NCBI GenBank assembly: GCA_902702965.1
Contig: CACRXP010000709.1
Coordinates: 51,044 to 115,043, forward strand
DNA from: Spirometra erinaceieuropaei
Lineage: Eukaryota > Platyhelminthes > Cestoda > Diphyllobothriidea > Diphyllobothriidae
Reading direction: 5' to 3'
Length of the DNA stretch: 64,000 bases
Shown: positions 10,501 through 23,689 of the stretch, piece by piece
Layout of the letters: the number at the start of each line of letters is the position of its first letter
Position numbering within the stretch: the first letter of the stretch is position 1
Made by a program: the position numbers and the translations under genes
Notes under the pieces: generated by a model
What the model saw: the letters and a program-made list of their open reading frames with translations, nothing else
Database searches by the model: none
What the model was told of the DNA's origin: nothing

Positions 10501-11188
10501 GATTGGATCATTCCAATGAGGATTAATGTCATGCTCATGGGCATGTTAAATATTGTTTGTGCTTGTTTCGTGAGTTTCTGCACGTTCTGCCTTTGTGTGC
10601 CACATTATCTTTTCCTGCACGTTTGCACTTTCTGCTGAATCAAAATCCGATTGTGGCCGTTCAAACTTTCATTTGATTCGAATACTTGTAAGTGGAGAAA
10701 GTAATTTACTGATTACTTGCCGGCACTAATTTGCGCTTCTCAAACTTTACTAGAACCTTTCTGTATTGATAAAATCTATCTTTAACACCTTTCGAATAAA
10801 GGCGTGAAATATTTTAAACATCGTCACTGAAAGCTAGGGTGAACTGGATAGTGGACGGACGTGTTGACATGGTGCAAGGACTGTTTGACATTTGTGCATT
10901 TCGGGGTGATTTTTTGATATGTTCCTCGTTTTTTGACATTTACAGACCGCCTGTGCCAAACTGAAGCAGCATGCTGCAAGCCTCGTGATTCATCCCGATG
11001 CAGGCCAGTTTTAAAATAAATGGTCCGATTCATGTGTTACTTGGTAGTTACAAGTAGTTTGAATATTTCAATTTATGGAGAGCCAGTCTGTTTAAAGAGA
11101 TGACCACATGCGATGAAAGCTGAAACTATTAATTTTGACAGTTACCTGGTTACGCAGAAGCCCGCCGTTACAGTTATCTCTTGTTTTT
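10501..11188. other. Nothing recognised
   Basis: About 690 bases with no supported feature. The 69-residue minus frame at 10824-11033 is not recognised. Confidence 0.4.
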
Positions 11189-11222
11189 TTGATGACAGAC
11201 TTCAGCGTGAATCAGAAAAGTC
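11189..11222 (+). ncRNA. Degenerate hammerhead ribozyme relic
   Basis: Collinear with the PLE hammerheads at 35357 and 41914: TTGATGA, a decayed stem II, then AGAAAAGTC. It is followed by AGGTGAATAAAATTCTTGTTC, which resembles the conserved PLE tail. The core is mutated (CTGATGA to TTGATGA, GAAAC to GAAAA), so cleavage is not expected. Confidence 0.45.
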
Positions 11223-12419
11223 AGGTGAATAAAATTCTTGTTCCAATGCTGGGATCACCTTATTTTCTGCTTACTGGAACTTGCCTTTATTGCATCTGAC
11301 AGTCTACTTTCAAATGGAGATATTTTGAGACGGTCCTTCAAGGTAAGCATTTAATTTCCGGTGCGTGTGACTCATCAGATATCCTGCCCACAGGGGTTAG
11401 TGGGCTTTGATGTGGGGATTAGTGTGGCGATCGCCAATCTAGATAGCAGGACAGAAAGCGACGGTTCAGTCTTCTGTGGAACCATGGGTTCGGAGCCTAT
11501 CCCGACTCTTCAAAGGAACCTAAAAGGTGGCCATGAAAGGTGTTACGAGCAAGGATTAAGGACACTAGAAAGAGAGTTCCTGGTTCGCTAACCGTTACCA
11601 AGCCTCTGGATTATGGGCATGGTTTGCTGATGACGACTGATAAGGCAGAATTCGTCGTTTCTTTGCCCGTCTGTATGAGGAAGAGCTTGTAAATATCGCA
11701 ATTTGGGTTGTTTAAATTTAGGCGACAGAATCGGGATGCTTCCAGTAGAGTGACTGAATAAAGAGAGATATCGAAAACAGTCGACGCACTTACTTACTAA
11801 ATTGCAATTTGCTGTTGGAATGCTGATATGCCAAACGCCTTGATAGGCGCTTACCTTTCCACGCCAAGCATTTTTGAAGACTACTTCAAGTAGTCACTTT
11901 ATGGCTATATCGTCTGTACAGAGAATAAAATTATTTTAACAATCGTCACCTGTAGTATGTGTATCGGTAATTTCTTAGGCCTGAGGCTGCCATCAGTCAT
12001 ACGTAAAGTTATCTTTTTAACTAAAATGACACCTTAAAAAGCTTCCATTGCATTCTAATAAAAAAAACAGTCCAAATCCGTCACGCACAGTGCCCATGCA
12101 AGGGTATTTCGTTTAGTTCGCATGCGACTCTCTAGTTTCCCTCTTTCCGCAAAATTTCAGAGTCACAAATGACTGACCAAACACTAGAGCGAAGAGTAGT
12201 CAGGAGAAAGTAATGAAGAGGGGAATCCGGTAGGCACCATTGCAGGTAAAAATTAGAGCATAACTTTAAATGGCTGTCCGCTTTGGGCAGCCTAGGATCG
12301 ACAAGTTTTTTTCCGCCGTTAATGGTTGCCTAGTGCATGCGATCGTTTCCTAAACGGGCTGCAGTCATCCTATTCTCAATGAACGATCGTGAGGATGAAG
12401 TAAAAGCGACTACCTAAAC
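11223..12419. other. Nothing firmly recognised
   Basis: About 1.2 kb. It contains a 76-residue open frame (11361-11591) with no recognised domain or signal peptide and no other support. No repeat relationship was found by eye. Confidence 0.35.
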
Positions 12420-13330
<911 letters not shown>

Positions 13331-13481
13331 CATGCACGAGTGTCAAGGTCAAGTCGCTGGTCTTAAATTTGAAGATGTGTGAAAGATATTATTTTAAGTG
13401 GTTTTTCTGAGAGACCTAACGATTTTAGCCCTCATTTTTTGGTTAAATTTCCTTAAATACAGGCCTATTCACTCAGAACTA

Positions 13482-14474
13482 CTGTAGATGTGCTAACTCA
13501 TGAAATGTCAACCAAAATTTCGAAATGCGTTCTCTTTTCGAAAAGATAAATTAAGAACTGTTGTAAAACTAATCATAATGCAGCAAAAATCTACAATAAT
13601 TCAGTTACCTCAGGATGTCGGCTTTCGAAGGAACTTATTTTCGGCTGCATGCAAGATCTATACTCTGCAAAAAAATGACTATTTATGTAGCATGCAATTT
13701 TCTCATTAATTTTCGATGCCCTTGAAAATTCAATTAAATTTCATGGAAAACATGCATACAAATATTCATGCTTTTACTTATTCGGTAGAAAATCACGTCT
13801 TCTTCCAATTTCATACTCAAAAGACGAGTATGACTCGGTTTTAAAATAGTTTCTAATTGTGAGATTTTTAATACCGTTAAGTGGCCGTTCATGAAACGTC
13901 ATGTATCTGCATTTACGAATGTGGCTTGTAAAGTTAACAATATTGCTCAAATCCACTGCTTAATTTTATGAACCCCATATGGTCTCCTCTTAACACCGTA
14001 GAGAAATGCATGGTTTCCCGTACACGGAAAATATACAGCTTGTAGGTTTGAAACCCTGAATGCAAGTGTAACAGCAGGTCGGGTTCCAAATTATTCGGGG
14101 ATTAGAAAAGTTTTTAAAACCGAATTATATTCTTCTTTTGAGTATGAAATCGGAAGAAGACGTGATTTTCTACCGAATAAGTAAAAGCATGAATATTTGT
14201 ATGCATGATTTTCATGAAATATGATTAAATTTTTAAGGGCATCGAAAATCAATGAGAAAAGAGCATGCTACATAAGTAGTCATTTTTGCAGAGTATAGAT
14301 CTTGCATGCAGCCGAATATAAGTTCTTTCGAAAGCCGACACCCTGAGGTAACTGGATCATTATAGATTTATGCTGCATCATGATTAGTTTTACAACACTA
14401 CTTAATTTATCTTTTCGAACCGAGAACGCATTTCAAAATTTTCGATGACATTTCATGAGTTAGCACATCTACTG
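13482..14474. mobile_element. Palindromic MITE, family A (A2)
   Basis: About 993 bp palindrome. Ends CTGTAGATGTGCTAACTC and GAGTTAGCACATCTACTG; TA at 13480-13481 and 14475-14476. It shares the GATGTGC terminal variant with the copy at 15841-16127, about 1.4 kb away. It adjoins the recognisable start of the CR1-like LINE. Confidence 0.88.
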
Positions 14475-14652
14475 TACCTGTTGCCATCTCCTTTTGAGCT
14501 CTGCTAGTCTGTACCTGTTGATCAACAGTCGCACTCTGCAATTCGCATTTTGTGCATTCGATTTCTCTCTAACTGTGTAATTTATTTTTACATCGTTAGG
14601 CTCTAGCTGAAATTCAGCCACCTGGTCTGTCAGAAGTTTTCTTGACCATAAC

Positions 14653-15054
14653 TTGCCTCGAGACAAGGTGAGAGTAACAGTCACAGGTCGGCGAAAGCTC
14701 TCGGCCTCTGTACGTCAGCATGGCTTAACTAAGTCTAGGTCAGAAGGCTTAACTAAATCTAATTCAGAAGGCTTACCTAAATCTAATTCAGAAGGCTTAC
14801 CTAAATCTAAGTCAGAAGATATTACTAGTCAGTCGTCACCCGTTGTAACCGATAGACAGCTTAATTTGTCGGCACTTTACAACTGCAATGATTTTGTACT
14901 AAGGTTTGGCACTCTGCTTTCAATTCTTGGAGAATTATTCGACGGGAACATCTCCGATATTCCCTCTCAAGAATGTAGGCGTCTTGACTCACTTGTTCAC
15001 CTGATCGCCAGTGAATCTAGTGATAGACGAAGGCGTGCTTACAACTTTTGTTGA
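14653..15054 (+). pseudogene. LINE ORF1 N-terminal fragment with 24-bp repeats
   Basis: A 133-residue frame directly upstream of the rest of the LINE. Residues about 25-56 are four imperfect copies of an eight-residue unit (EGLTKSNS or EGLPKSNS) encoded by a 24-bp tandem repeat. The frame ends with a hydrophobic, helical-looking segment. Further ORF1-like sequence continues out of frame at 15178-15570, including LDPMERRIGSLFSRGPT. ORF1 proteins of CR1 elements bind RNA, but no zinc knuckle or esterase motif is visible here. The assignment rests mainly on position. Confidence 0.45.
14722..14820 (+). repeat. 24-bp tandem repeat, about 4 units
   Basis: The unit GGCTTAACTAAATCTAATTC + AGAA repeats four times with few changes, in frame with the ORF1-like protein. 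Confidence 0.85.
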
Positions 15055-15840
15055 AAATGTTTCTCGATTTGCTCGGCCAGTTGATGTTGCGACTAATTTC
15101 CGGTATTTGTGTGGTTTCACAACAAAATAGCCGACTCAAAACGCTTGTCTTCTGGTAGCAAAAATCCGCCCGTCTTAGTCAAATTATTTTCATCAATCGA
15201 GGTTGACACAATATTTGCCCATTGAGATCGTGTCTCTGCATACCTGGAAAATGCAAAATTTTTCCTTTGTCATGATCTTGATCCCATGGAGCGTAGAATC
15301 GGGTCCCTCTTTTCACGTGGACCCACTGCTTCTCAGTCTTATGCTCACCAACACGGTCATAATACAAGTGGCCGTGAGGATTCAGCTGGTCCTACTCCAG
15401 CGACATCTGACTCCCTCCTTCTCCTTACTCCTACATCTCCATCTCACTCAGGCCACTTGACGCATTTGCCTGCCTATAAACTAGCAGCAGCAGCCCCATT
15501 TGTCGTTGGTTATCCTCCCCATTGCCCCCTGGGACGCATGAAAATCCGTCTACATCAGCTAGACCGATAACTTCCCCTATTCAACGGGGTGCTGCAAGCT
15601 TTACAGTTAAGTCAGCTATGGTTTGACGTCAGAACGGTGAGACTCAAAAACTGAATCAGACTCCTACCCAAAAGAAAGGTAGTAGGGTTCCATTTAGGGG
15701 TACGCCGCCTTCTCTTAGATCTACCAAGCCTTTACAGCCCAGCACGTCTACAAACCCCGCAGCTCCAATTATATCCCTAAATAATTCTCTGTTCGGCGTA
15801 CCGGTTACTTAACAATGCCCTACTATATATGCAGCAAATA

Positions 15841-16127
15841 CAGTAGATGTGCTAACTCATGAAATGTCATCGAAAATTTTGAAATGCGTTCTCGGTTCGA
15901 AAAGATAAATTAAGTAGTGTTGTAAAACTAATCATGATGCAGCATAAATCTATAATGATCCAGTTACCNNNNNNNNNNNNNNNNNNNNNNNNNNNNNNNN
16001 NNNNNNNNNNNNNNNNNNNNNNNNNNNNNNNNNNNNTTAGTTTTACAACACTACTTAATTTATCTTTTCGAACCGAGAACGCATTTCAAAATTTTGGATG
16101 ACATTTCATGAGTTAGCACATTTAGTG
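15841..16127. mobile_element. Palindromic MITE, family A (A3), with assembly gap
   Basis: Left end CAGTAGATGTGCTAACTC at 15841, right end GAGTTAGCACATTTAGTG at 16127. TA flanks at 15839-15840 and 16128-16129. The centre is 68 Ns (15969-16036). Sister copies are about 990 bp, so the gap probably hides about 700 bp more than it shows. Confidence 0.85.
15969..16036. other. Assembly gap (68 N)
   Basis: A run of N in the middle of a palindromic MITE. Confidence 1.
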
Positions 16128-16586
16128 TAATTCATACGTGAATTGCCCTAAGTCATTTATCCCCCAGCCTAGTTCAGGCTTCCCATCACTTAAGGCCAAC
16201 TGCTCTCAGGTAAGTCAACCTAACTCCTTTGACTTCTAACCTAGACCTGATCTTCCACCTGGTTTCCCACCATTTCATTCTTTTAGTGGCCTACCCTCCC
16301 CCAGCAGTCTCAACCTTCCTTCTAGGCCCCCCTCCTCCTCCTCCTCCTCCTCCACAATTTAGCTACCAACAAGCCTATCCCTGTTCTAACTCCCCAAGCA
16401 TTCCAATGCTCGAAAACTATGTCCACACATCCTTTAGGTCTCATACTCAGCCTCATACTCATACTCTAGATTAACTGGTACTTATTCTCCAAGTGTCATT
16501 AATTCACAGCCTACATATCCGCCTCCAAATTTTTTAAAAATATCGTCGACAATAGCATTGCTGTTCGAATCACGTTAGATAGTATA

Positions 16587-17244
16587 TTGTTGAATGCCAG
16601 GCCTGTTATAAACAAGATGGCCCAAATCAGAGCCATTGCTCTCGAAGTGACGCCTGGTGTTATATGTGTAGCAGAATCGTGGACTCATTCTCTAATTCCT
16701 GACTCTGCCCTTCTCATAGATGACTTCGATTTTTGCCGTCAAGACCGCACGACTAGGCGTGGGGGGCGGTTGTTTTCTTTATCTTAAATCCTACCTAAAG
16801 CACTCTCCCTATTACTTGGATGTTTCCTCATTCACGGGAAACTTCTGCTTTGCATCTGTCATTCTCTTGCTGCAAAGAAAGGCAATTATTGGCTGTATTA
16901 AAAATCTCCCAAATTCTTTAGCCACTGATGATTCACAACTCTGTGAAATCTTTAAATTAATTTCAGAAGCTGTTTTCGATGTTAAAATAATCACTGGGGA
17001 TTTTGACCTTCCTGTAATAGACTTAGTTTCCAATATCTGTCCACCTAGATTCCAGACCTTCCAAGATATTGTCAATTTTTCTAATTGGTCCCAACTGGTG
17101 CGCTCTCCAACAAGAGATAATCACATTTTAGATCTAATCTTTACCAATGAATTCGCCCCTCTGTTTGTTGCTTTCAAAAAGGACCTCTTTGATAGTGACC
17201 ACGTATTAATTCATTGTTGCTTATCGCTTGCCTTTTCAAAATGA
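16587..17244 (+). pseudogene. LINE ORF2, AP endonuclease domain
   Basis: The first frame (from 16587) starts LNARPVINKMAQIRAIALEV and has GVICVAESWTHSLIPDS, the metal-binding Glu block (TETW in relatives). After a frameshift near 16760 the second frame continues GVGGGCFLYLKSYLK, then IITGDFDLPVIDL (GDFN in relatives), HILDLIFTN and SDHVLIHC. The Glu, Asp and SDH residues of an APE-type endonuclease can all be read, though GDFN is GDFD. This domain nicks target DNA for target-primed reverse transcription. It is disrupted here. Confidence 0.85.
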
Positions 17245-18602
17245 CTAGCGCGGTTCGGACTTACCTAAACTACGATTGCGTAGATAACGACTTAATAAAT
17301 AAATATATTAGATCATTGGATTGGTGTGGCTTCCTCACTTGTAGCGATGTAACCATTCTTCGTGATGTCATGTCCAATGTTTCCAAGGACATCCTAGAGT
17401 TTGTGCCGCGTAGATATCTCCAGCCTAATTCTTCAGATTCCCTTGTTCCTCATTTTCTTCACAACAGACTAAAAAAGTTGAGACGGCAGCTGCGTGACCT
17501 ATCCACTAGTTACTTATCCGTTCATCTTAGAATCCCAGAGATTTTTGAAATGGCCTCAAGGATGCGCCAAACGCGCAAAAGGCAAGGAGAAACACTTGCC
17601 GTCAGTGATTCGAATCCTGGCAAATCCGTCGTTAACATCTTCCGTCATCGGTCCTGCTCTAAGTGTGGTCATGCACTTCCGCCCCTGCTAAACGGTAACA
17701 AACTCTTCCTAATCGATGACACTGACAAGGCGGAGTTGTTTAGTGCTTTCTTTGCAAAACACCTTACTACTGAGTCCGAAGCAGTCCCTTTCTTTCGTTC
17801 AAATTCAGATAGGACACTGAGTACAATCGATGTCTCTTCAGATCTCATTAAGAAACACATAAGCCGTTTGAAAAACTCACACTGCTCAGGAACGGACGCG
17901 ATTCCAAATTCGATTATTAAACAAGCATCCGACCTTCCCATATTGCTTAGTCATTTACTCTCGGTTTATCTCTCAAAAGGATTCTTTCCTGAAACATGGA
18001 AGACGTCAATTATCATTCCGGTCTTCAAGTCTGGATCTCGGTCCGACGTTAATAACTATCCGGGCGTGCACAAAACACCGTCTCTAGCAAAGCTTCTTGA
18101 AAGGACAATTATCAGTGAAATTCTTGACTTCTGTCTATCTAATCGGTTTGTGAGCTCTAGACAGCATGGATCTTTACCTGAACGATCCTGCGAAACTTGC
18201 CATTTGGCATTTCGTAATCTAATCACTTTTCTTCGTAATGAACGGCAGTCAGTGGTAGTTATTTACTTTGATCTTAGCAAAGCCTTCGACAAGGTGTCCC
18301 ATAGACGTCTTTTAGTAGAATTGGAAGCTCTCGGCATCCGGCCGCCTCTACTCGATTTCAACAGGACTTATCTATCCAACCGATATCAGAAACTCATGGT
18401 CGGTAATAGCTACTCGACACCTCACTCGATCACGAGTGGCGCACTTCAAGGCACGGTCCTGGGTCCGCTCCTCTTCCTCCTTTACATCAATGATATTTCG
18501 ACTGAACTCGAAAATTCAGAAACTTTTATTTATACCGATGACCTCAAGTGTGTTTACTCATATTCTAAGGACACCGCAGATGTTTGTGTTGAAAAAAATT
18601 AA
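17214..18602 (+). pseudogene. LINE ORF2, reverse transcriptase domain
   Basis: A 462-residue open frame, the longest in the window. It holds the RT fingers (GTDAIPNSIIKQAS, FPETWKTSIIIPVFKSGS), motif A (YFDLSKAFDKV), motif B (SGALQGTVLGPLLFLLYIND) and motif C (FIYTDDLK). The catalytic aspartates are present, but the usual YADD is YTDD. The N-terminal 100 residues are the endonuclease-RT linker. The start at 17214 is only where the frame opens. The frame ends shortly after motif C at 18602; the protein resumes in another frame within 18436-18867. It is out of frame with the endonuclease, so the element is inactive. Confidence 0.9.
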
Positions 18603-19352
18603 TGTCGATTTACTACGCTTAAGCAGATGGGATTCAACATGGCGGATGGAGTTTTCATCATCCAGGTGTAGTTTCATGTCTTTTGGTGCTGCTAAACTTC
18701 CTGGTCCCATAATTTTTCAGAATAATCCACTCTCAGAATGCCTCACCATAAAGGACCTAGGTTTAAGTTATACAAATAAACTTGCTTTATCACCTCATGC
18801 AGAATCTCTGCCAAAGCCGCGCAGATATGTGGATTCATATCGCATAATTTTTTCCTTCCGGAAATGAAGGTAAGATTTTACCAAACGTTTGTTCAACCAG
18901 TCCTCGAATACTGCTGTCCTTTCTTTGATTAAATGAACGCCTGTGCCCGTTATAAGATCGAAAATGTTCAGAGGGTTTTCACTCGGAAACTGTTCTCTCA
19001 AGCTTCGTCCAGTATTTCTTATACTCAGAGATGTCAGCTGGCGAACATGAAGTTTTTGTGGGTTAGAAGACTCGAAGCTGGCCTTTGCTTCCTTTTTTGC
19101 ATTAACTCTAGCTCCAATCTTCCGCTCATTGACACTCTCACTCCGAGAGGTCGGTCTTATGCCACTCGCAACTCCTCCACTGTGATTCCGCCGCCTCTTT
19201 GTATTACATCTAAGCGTTCCTTCTTTCTTGCTTCCAAATATGCCTTCCCTTGGAATAATCTTCCGCCAGAAATTAAGTCATCGCCTAAGTTACTGGTATT
19301 CAAGTCGAAATTACGCAAACACCTTACATCGGAAAGTATAAAGACACTTTAA
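18603..19352 (+). pseudogene. LINE ORF2 C-terminal part
   Basis: Frame 18436-18867 continues the RT thumb after motif C (LLRLSRWDSTWRMEFSSSRC, FMSFGAAKLPGP, LSECLTIKDLGL). Frame 18933-19352 gives the typical C-terminal end: KIENVQRVFTRKLF, QLANMKFLWVRRLEAGLC and WNNLPPEIKSSPKLLVFKSK. At least two frame breaks separate them. This end usually helps RNA binding. Confidence 0.8.
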
Positions 19353-19845
19353 ACCGTCTCATTCCCGAACACTTAGCTTCTTGACTTCGAGAAGGATCCT
19401 CCTCGGATTTAATGGTAGATCAAGTGGAAACCCTCACTAATATCTTTACAAACCCTGTTTTGAATTGGCTTCTAAATCCACTGCTATCACGTCTCCCCCA
19501 CAGCGACGATTTTCGCGGCTCCTTATGTCATCCCCGCATTTCGACCTCAAGCTGTCTGTCGACACTCACGACGGAACCCTCTGTATTCGCTTTCTACTAG
19601 TAGTTTGGTCGTACCTCCCTTCCCCACTCCTCGGCTGCGCTTGATGCGTACTGTGGCCAATCGCGTCTGGGTTCCTCTTGTCTGGCCTCTTTGACGCGAA
19701 TCGTCTCATCCGGCGTATCAATTCTGCCCTGACGATGTCCGTTCTGAATCCCGTATACAATACCACATGCAGGCCAGTCCTGTCCGACACTTACTTTGAT
19801 GGGACCCCGACCTGTCTTTAATAAAAATTATTTATTTATTTCCTC

Positions 19846-20205
19846 GTCGCGCTAGCCTATGCGGTCACATGCGTATCCACGACAACGAAATTCACTCCAG
19901 CATTGGCACACCAAGCATACCTTGCACACCCGACAACTCTCCAACCTCCTGCGCTTTCCGACTCCTCATCCACCATCGCGACCGCCAATAGCAGCAGTAG
20001 CTCAAACAATCCTCCCCACCATGTCACCGCACATGAATCCCAGATATCGGCCGGGTGAGTGTGTTGTTAATCCACCACACAGAGACTGTCAAACCAGAGC
20101 CTGGCGGACCAACTTATACCCGCCACCATCGCCTCAGCCGTCCGCTTTCAGCCATCGCATAGATCTACTCCGTCATATGCGTCTCCGCGAAAATCACAGG
20201 TAAAT
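19846..20205 (+). pseudogene. LINE-type C2H2 zinc-finger tail remnant
   Basis: Right after the CR1-like 3' tail, one frame reads ASLCGHMRIHDNEIHSS and another reads RDCQTRAWRTNLY and SAFSHRIDLLRHMRLREN. Both resemble the repeated C2H2 fingers (FTHRMGLFGHMRIH style) at the end of flatworm LINE polyproteins, as in 12420-13330. Cysteines are partly lost. The remnant belongs to a different element from the adjacent CR1-like LINE. Confidence 0.55.
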
Positions 20206-20394
20206 CTCTGCAGTCTAAACCACATCATCATACATTTCCGCGTTAACACATGCGCCGCACAGGAATCCATTCAACTTCACACACAGCAGGAACAAATGAG
20301 ACAACTCTCTCATGTAAGTCCAAATGTTTGTCCTTCGACCCCTTCGTGTGTCTCCTGTGTTAAATGCGAGGTTCGAGCAGTCCGATCTCTTAGT

Positions 20395-20560
20395 GTGAAA
20401 TCTTTCGTCCGGCCCCTCCGTCTTGACACCGGGCCCAGGTGAGGGAGGAGCAGTGTGCGGTAGATGCTACGCAAGTCCGCCATCACTATAAACTGATTCA
20501 CGCACAGATCACCGCCCTGCGCCTACCATGCTGTGGGACACAGGGTTGATCCCATAGTTT
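20395..20560 (+). repeat. Dispersed repeat R, partial
   Basis: Shares CTCCGTCTTGACACCGG, GGTGAGGGAGGAG, GCGGTAGATGCTACGCAAGT and CACAGGGTTGATC-like ends with the copy at 46055-46590. Confidence 0.65.
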
Positions 20561-21934
20561 GCGACGCTCGAACTGCCAGAGGGAGATGCGTTAATTGATC
20601 TGATTCGGGCTGTTTTACTTAAGACTTTTATTGTGGCTAAGGCTACCAGATAGGCTAGTATGATGGAAAGTGGGACGGAAAGTGCCAGTCTTCGTGTTAC
20701 GAATTCGCAGACGGCCAAACAGGCCAAATGACACTCTGTCCTGCCAGGGCACGAAGAGCAGTTTAGAATGCATCATGCAATACTGCTCAAGTCCCCCGCT
20801 GTTCCTCTCTAACGTGCACAGTTTTTGTTGTCAAAAACTTAAGTTGTTTTTTCAGGTATTGCCGGTCTCATGACTTCAGTTACGAAGAAATTCGATTTGG
20901 ATCAATCCGTAATTTCTTGGTCCTATGGTTTTATGACGTTAGTGTAACCTGCGGATCCAGCTTTGAGAAAACGAACTTTGCTTCGCTCATTAATAGTGCT
21001 GAAAATTCTTCATTCGGTCCATTTACGGGAGTGGAGTAATGCCCAGTATTCTCGGCTGGACTTTCAGAATGGACAAAATGGTTGTTAGTAAGTAATGTCA
21101 ACTATCGGAAAATCGCAGCCAAACTACCTGAAACAGTCGGTTATACCAGTAAGCATATCTCATTCAAACAAGAGTGTCTGAAACTTCGCGGAGGTACGTA
21201 GACGTCCAGTAGGTTTGAAAGACCAACCAGCCCACCACCAAGACACCTCGCGCTGCGGTCGGGCGTTCCGTTTCTGCCAACCCATTAAACTATGCGGATT
21301 GTTCAGGACTCAGTTTTTGTTTCCTAATTAAGGACTGTCTTCCTCCCAAATTTGAAGTAATTTGCTTACAAATTCTACAGATTCCGGAACTTCAACATCA
21401 TGTGAAGTTTACTGAAATCTTTTGTATGCCTTGCATCCATTTATTCTCAAGACTACATTCATTCAGAGTTTATATCCGAAACAGGGGTTTGTCCTGGTAG
21501 TTTGATTTTGATACACACACTTTATGCTTTCAGCGAGCTCCAGTATTGTTTTACATCTGCAGTCGCTAAACTACATCTGAGGCCACGAAAGAAGAATTAT
21601 GCAGAGACCGTCAATGGATGGCTAAGGTTGTGCTGGTCTTCATGCCTCGTGAATTCGAGAGTTATGTCAACAATGTCATATTATTACAAACACATGTGTT
21701 ATGATGCAAATTTGTAAAATACGGTAAGAGAATTGTTCCGCCCAAGAGTTCAATAGACCTCAATTAGAAACTCCTTTTAAGGCGTCGCTTCACGCTCCAG
21801 AATTCGGCGGTCAAGGGGAGCATTAAAAAGACTAGTAAAGACTGAAACAACAAATCGAAGGTAATCACCCTCATCTTACAGTCCAAGTTGGCTCACGTTT
21901 CGCGTTTATCAAGCCGCGCCGAGTCCCTGCACAA
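20561..21934. other. Nothing firmly recognised
   Basis: About 1.4 kb. Small frames (67-72 residues) lack domains. The phrase GGTAATCACCCTCATCT near 21860 also occurs near 25701, just upstream of the first secreted-protein gene, hinting at a shared relic. Confidence 0.35.
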
Positions 21935-23298
21935 CAGTTATCGATCTAATGAAATATCGGCCGAGCTTCTGAAATACGTTTTCGATTAGGAAGGATTCTG
22001 CAGATGGGGTTGTAATATCAACTATCACGTGGCATAAGCGCATGACACTTTGGACTTGACCGGAGGTAGGCTTTTGAATTCACTTTTATCGACCTCCTGT
22101 AGGACTCGCAGTCAGCGAAAAATGACTACTTATAGCAGGTGTGCTGACTCGTGAAATGTTAGCCGAAATTCTAAAATGCAAATTATACCCTTTCTAAATG
22201 TATAAAATTGGAAAATGATGTAGTGTTCTACCGAAGGAGTAAAAAATGAGTATTTTTACACCTGTTTTCTATGGAATATATTTGAATTTGCAAGGGCATC
22301 GAAGTCAATGAAAAAAATGCATACTAATTAAGTGGTCATTTTTTGCAGGGTGTAGTTTTTGCAGGCAGATGGAAAGAAGTTCGTTCAAAATCTGGCATCC
22401 TGAAGTAACTGAATGATCTTGGGATAATGCGGCAGGGCGATTAATATTGCAATCCTACTTAAGTAATATTTTCGAGTTGAAAACGCATTTTGGAAGTTGG
22501 GTCTACATTTCGTGAGTTAGCGCATGTACCCTAAGTATCATGCATTTTCATGCAGATTTTCGAGGGCCACATATATCCAAATATATTTTATAGAAGACAT
22601 GCACAAAAAATGCTTTCTTTTACTCTTGTGGTAGAAAATTACGTCTTATTCACATCTTATACTCGAAGAAGGGATATATTAAGGTTTTAAACAAGTTTCT
22701 CAATTCCCAATTAATTTTCAGCCAGATTGACCGCTGCATTAGCGTTTAACGATTTCAGTTTCCACTTAAGGAAAATCAAATATTTCTGCATGCTTTTAAG
22801 AAACCACCGTGTAGAATTCACAAAATTTCGCAGTAGAAGGAGAGTATGTTGTATACTTTACGAGGCGCATTAATGAAGGGACAGGTGCGATGCCGTATCA
22901 ATGGACATTGCACGGTCATAAAAATCTCATAGTAAGAAACCTTAAAATCGAAAGATACTCCCTCTTTCGGTATGAACTAAAAAGACAACATGATTTGCTA
23001 CCCACTGAGTAAGGGAAAGCATATTTTGTATATGTTTTCCACATATAATGTCTGGATTCACAAGGACGTCGAAAATAAATGTGAAAATGCTTACTACTTA
23101 AGTAGCCTTCCTTTCCGAGTGCGGTCTCTACGGGAGATAAAAACGCATCCAAAAACCAACATCGTGGCGAGTCCGAAATATCAGAGGATTATGTTGCAAG
23201 ATAATCAATATTACAACCCCACCTAGGTAATCCTTCCTAATCGAAAACACATTTCAGGATTTCGGGGACCATTTCATCATGAGATCGGTCACTCACTG
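21935..23298. mobile_element. Family B MITE (B3) split by a family A MITE
   Basis: The left arm runs from about 21935 (CAGTTATCGATCT, internally deleted end) to 22132. Family A copy A8 then interrupts it. The B sequence resumes at 22532 (TAAGTATCATGCATTTTC) and ends GGTCACTCACTG at 23298. The join falls in the B segment that reads ACTACTTAAGTGGCATGC in copy B2, so the empty site can be read directly. No coding potential. Confidence 0.8.
22133..22531. mobile_element. Family A MITE (A8), internally deleted, inside B3
   Basis: About 399 bp with ends TAGCAGGTGTGCTGACTC and GTGAGTTAGCGCATGTACCC. It is flanked by TA at 22131-22132 and 22532-22533, in the middle of a family B arm. Much of the A arms is missing, giving a short derivative. 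Confidence 0.75.
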
Positions 23299-23304
23299 CC
23301 ATAC

Positions 23305-23535
23305 ATGGGGAGGGCGGCTGTAGGCCTTCACGCCGAGTCAGACACTGGGTCCAACGTCAACACCAGCGGGTCGACCTTTTCAGACAGTCGGCTGTTGCAT
23401 GCGAAAGCGAGGTCAACGCTGGGGAATCCATCCCTACGACACATCGGCGCATTCCGGACCAATAATAATTCTGATGAGCTCGAATCCACCACTGACGCGC
23501 TTAGAATAGCGGCTTCGTTGGCTGCCAAATAACGC
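23305..23535. repeat. Dispersed repeat D, copy 1
   Basis: About 225 bp shared with 57815-57965: CGCCGAGTCAG, CCAACGTCA.CACCAGC, TTCAGACAGTCG, GGAATCCATCCC. In the second copy D lies next to a hammerhead ribozyme and may be part of a PLE terminal repeat. Confidence 0.6.
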
Positions 23536-23689
23536 GATGATTGCTTCCATCTCAGAACTGCGAAAGTTGCTTGCTAATGTGGCCTCTCACTACTGGGAGA
23601 CCCCTGTCGTCGATATATGTGAGGCCAACTGACAGTTCCACTTAATTGCAGAAACACGTTGTCAAATTGGTGCCCAAAGAGAGTACTGC

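Larger units (their letters stand above)
14477..19845 (+). mobile_element. CR1-like non-LTR retrotransposon (LINE), decayed
   Basis: An ORF1-like region (14653-15570), then an endonuclease and RT ORF2 (16587-19352), then a 3' tail ending ATTATTTATTTATTTCC near 19841. MITE A3 sits between ORF1 and ORF2 and contains a gap. ORF2 is broken by frameshifts near 16760, 17240 and 18600 and by stops near 18865-18930. The 3' ATTT repeats fit the short tandem tails of CR1-group elements. It is the longest readable element in the window. The clade call (CR1 group) is by motif style, not phylogeny. Confidence 0.85.

Noticed and set aside
23470..23500. Hammerhead core at CTGATGAGCTCG
   Set aside because: CTGATGA is present, but there is no stem II hairpin followed by GAAA at the right distance.
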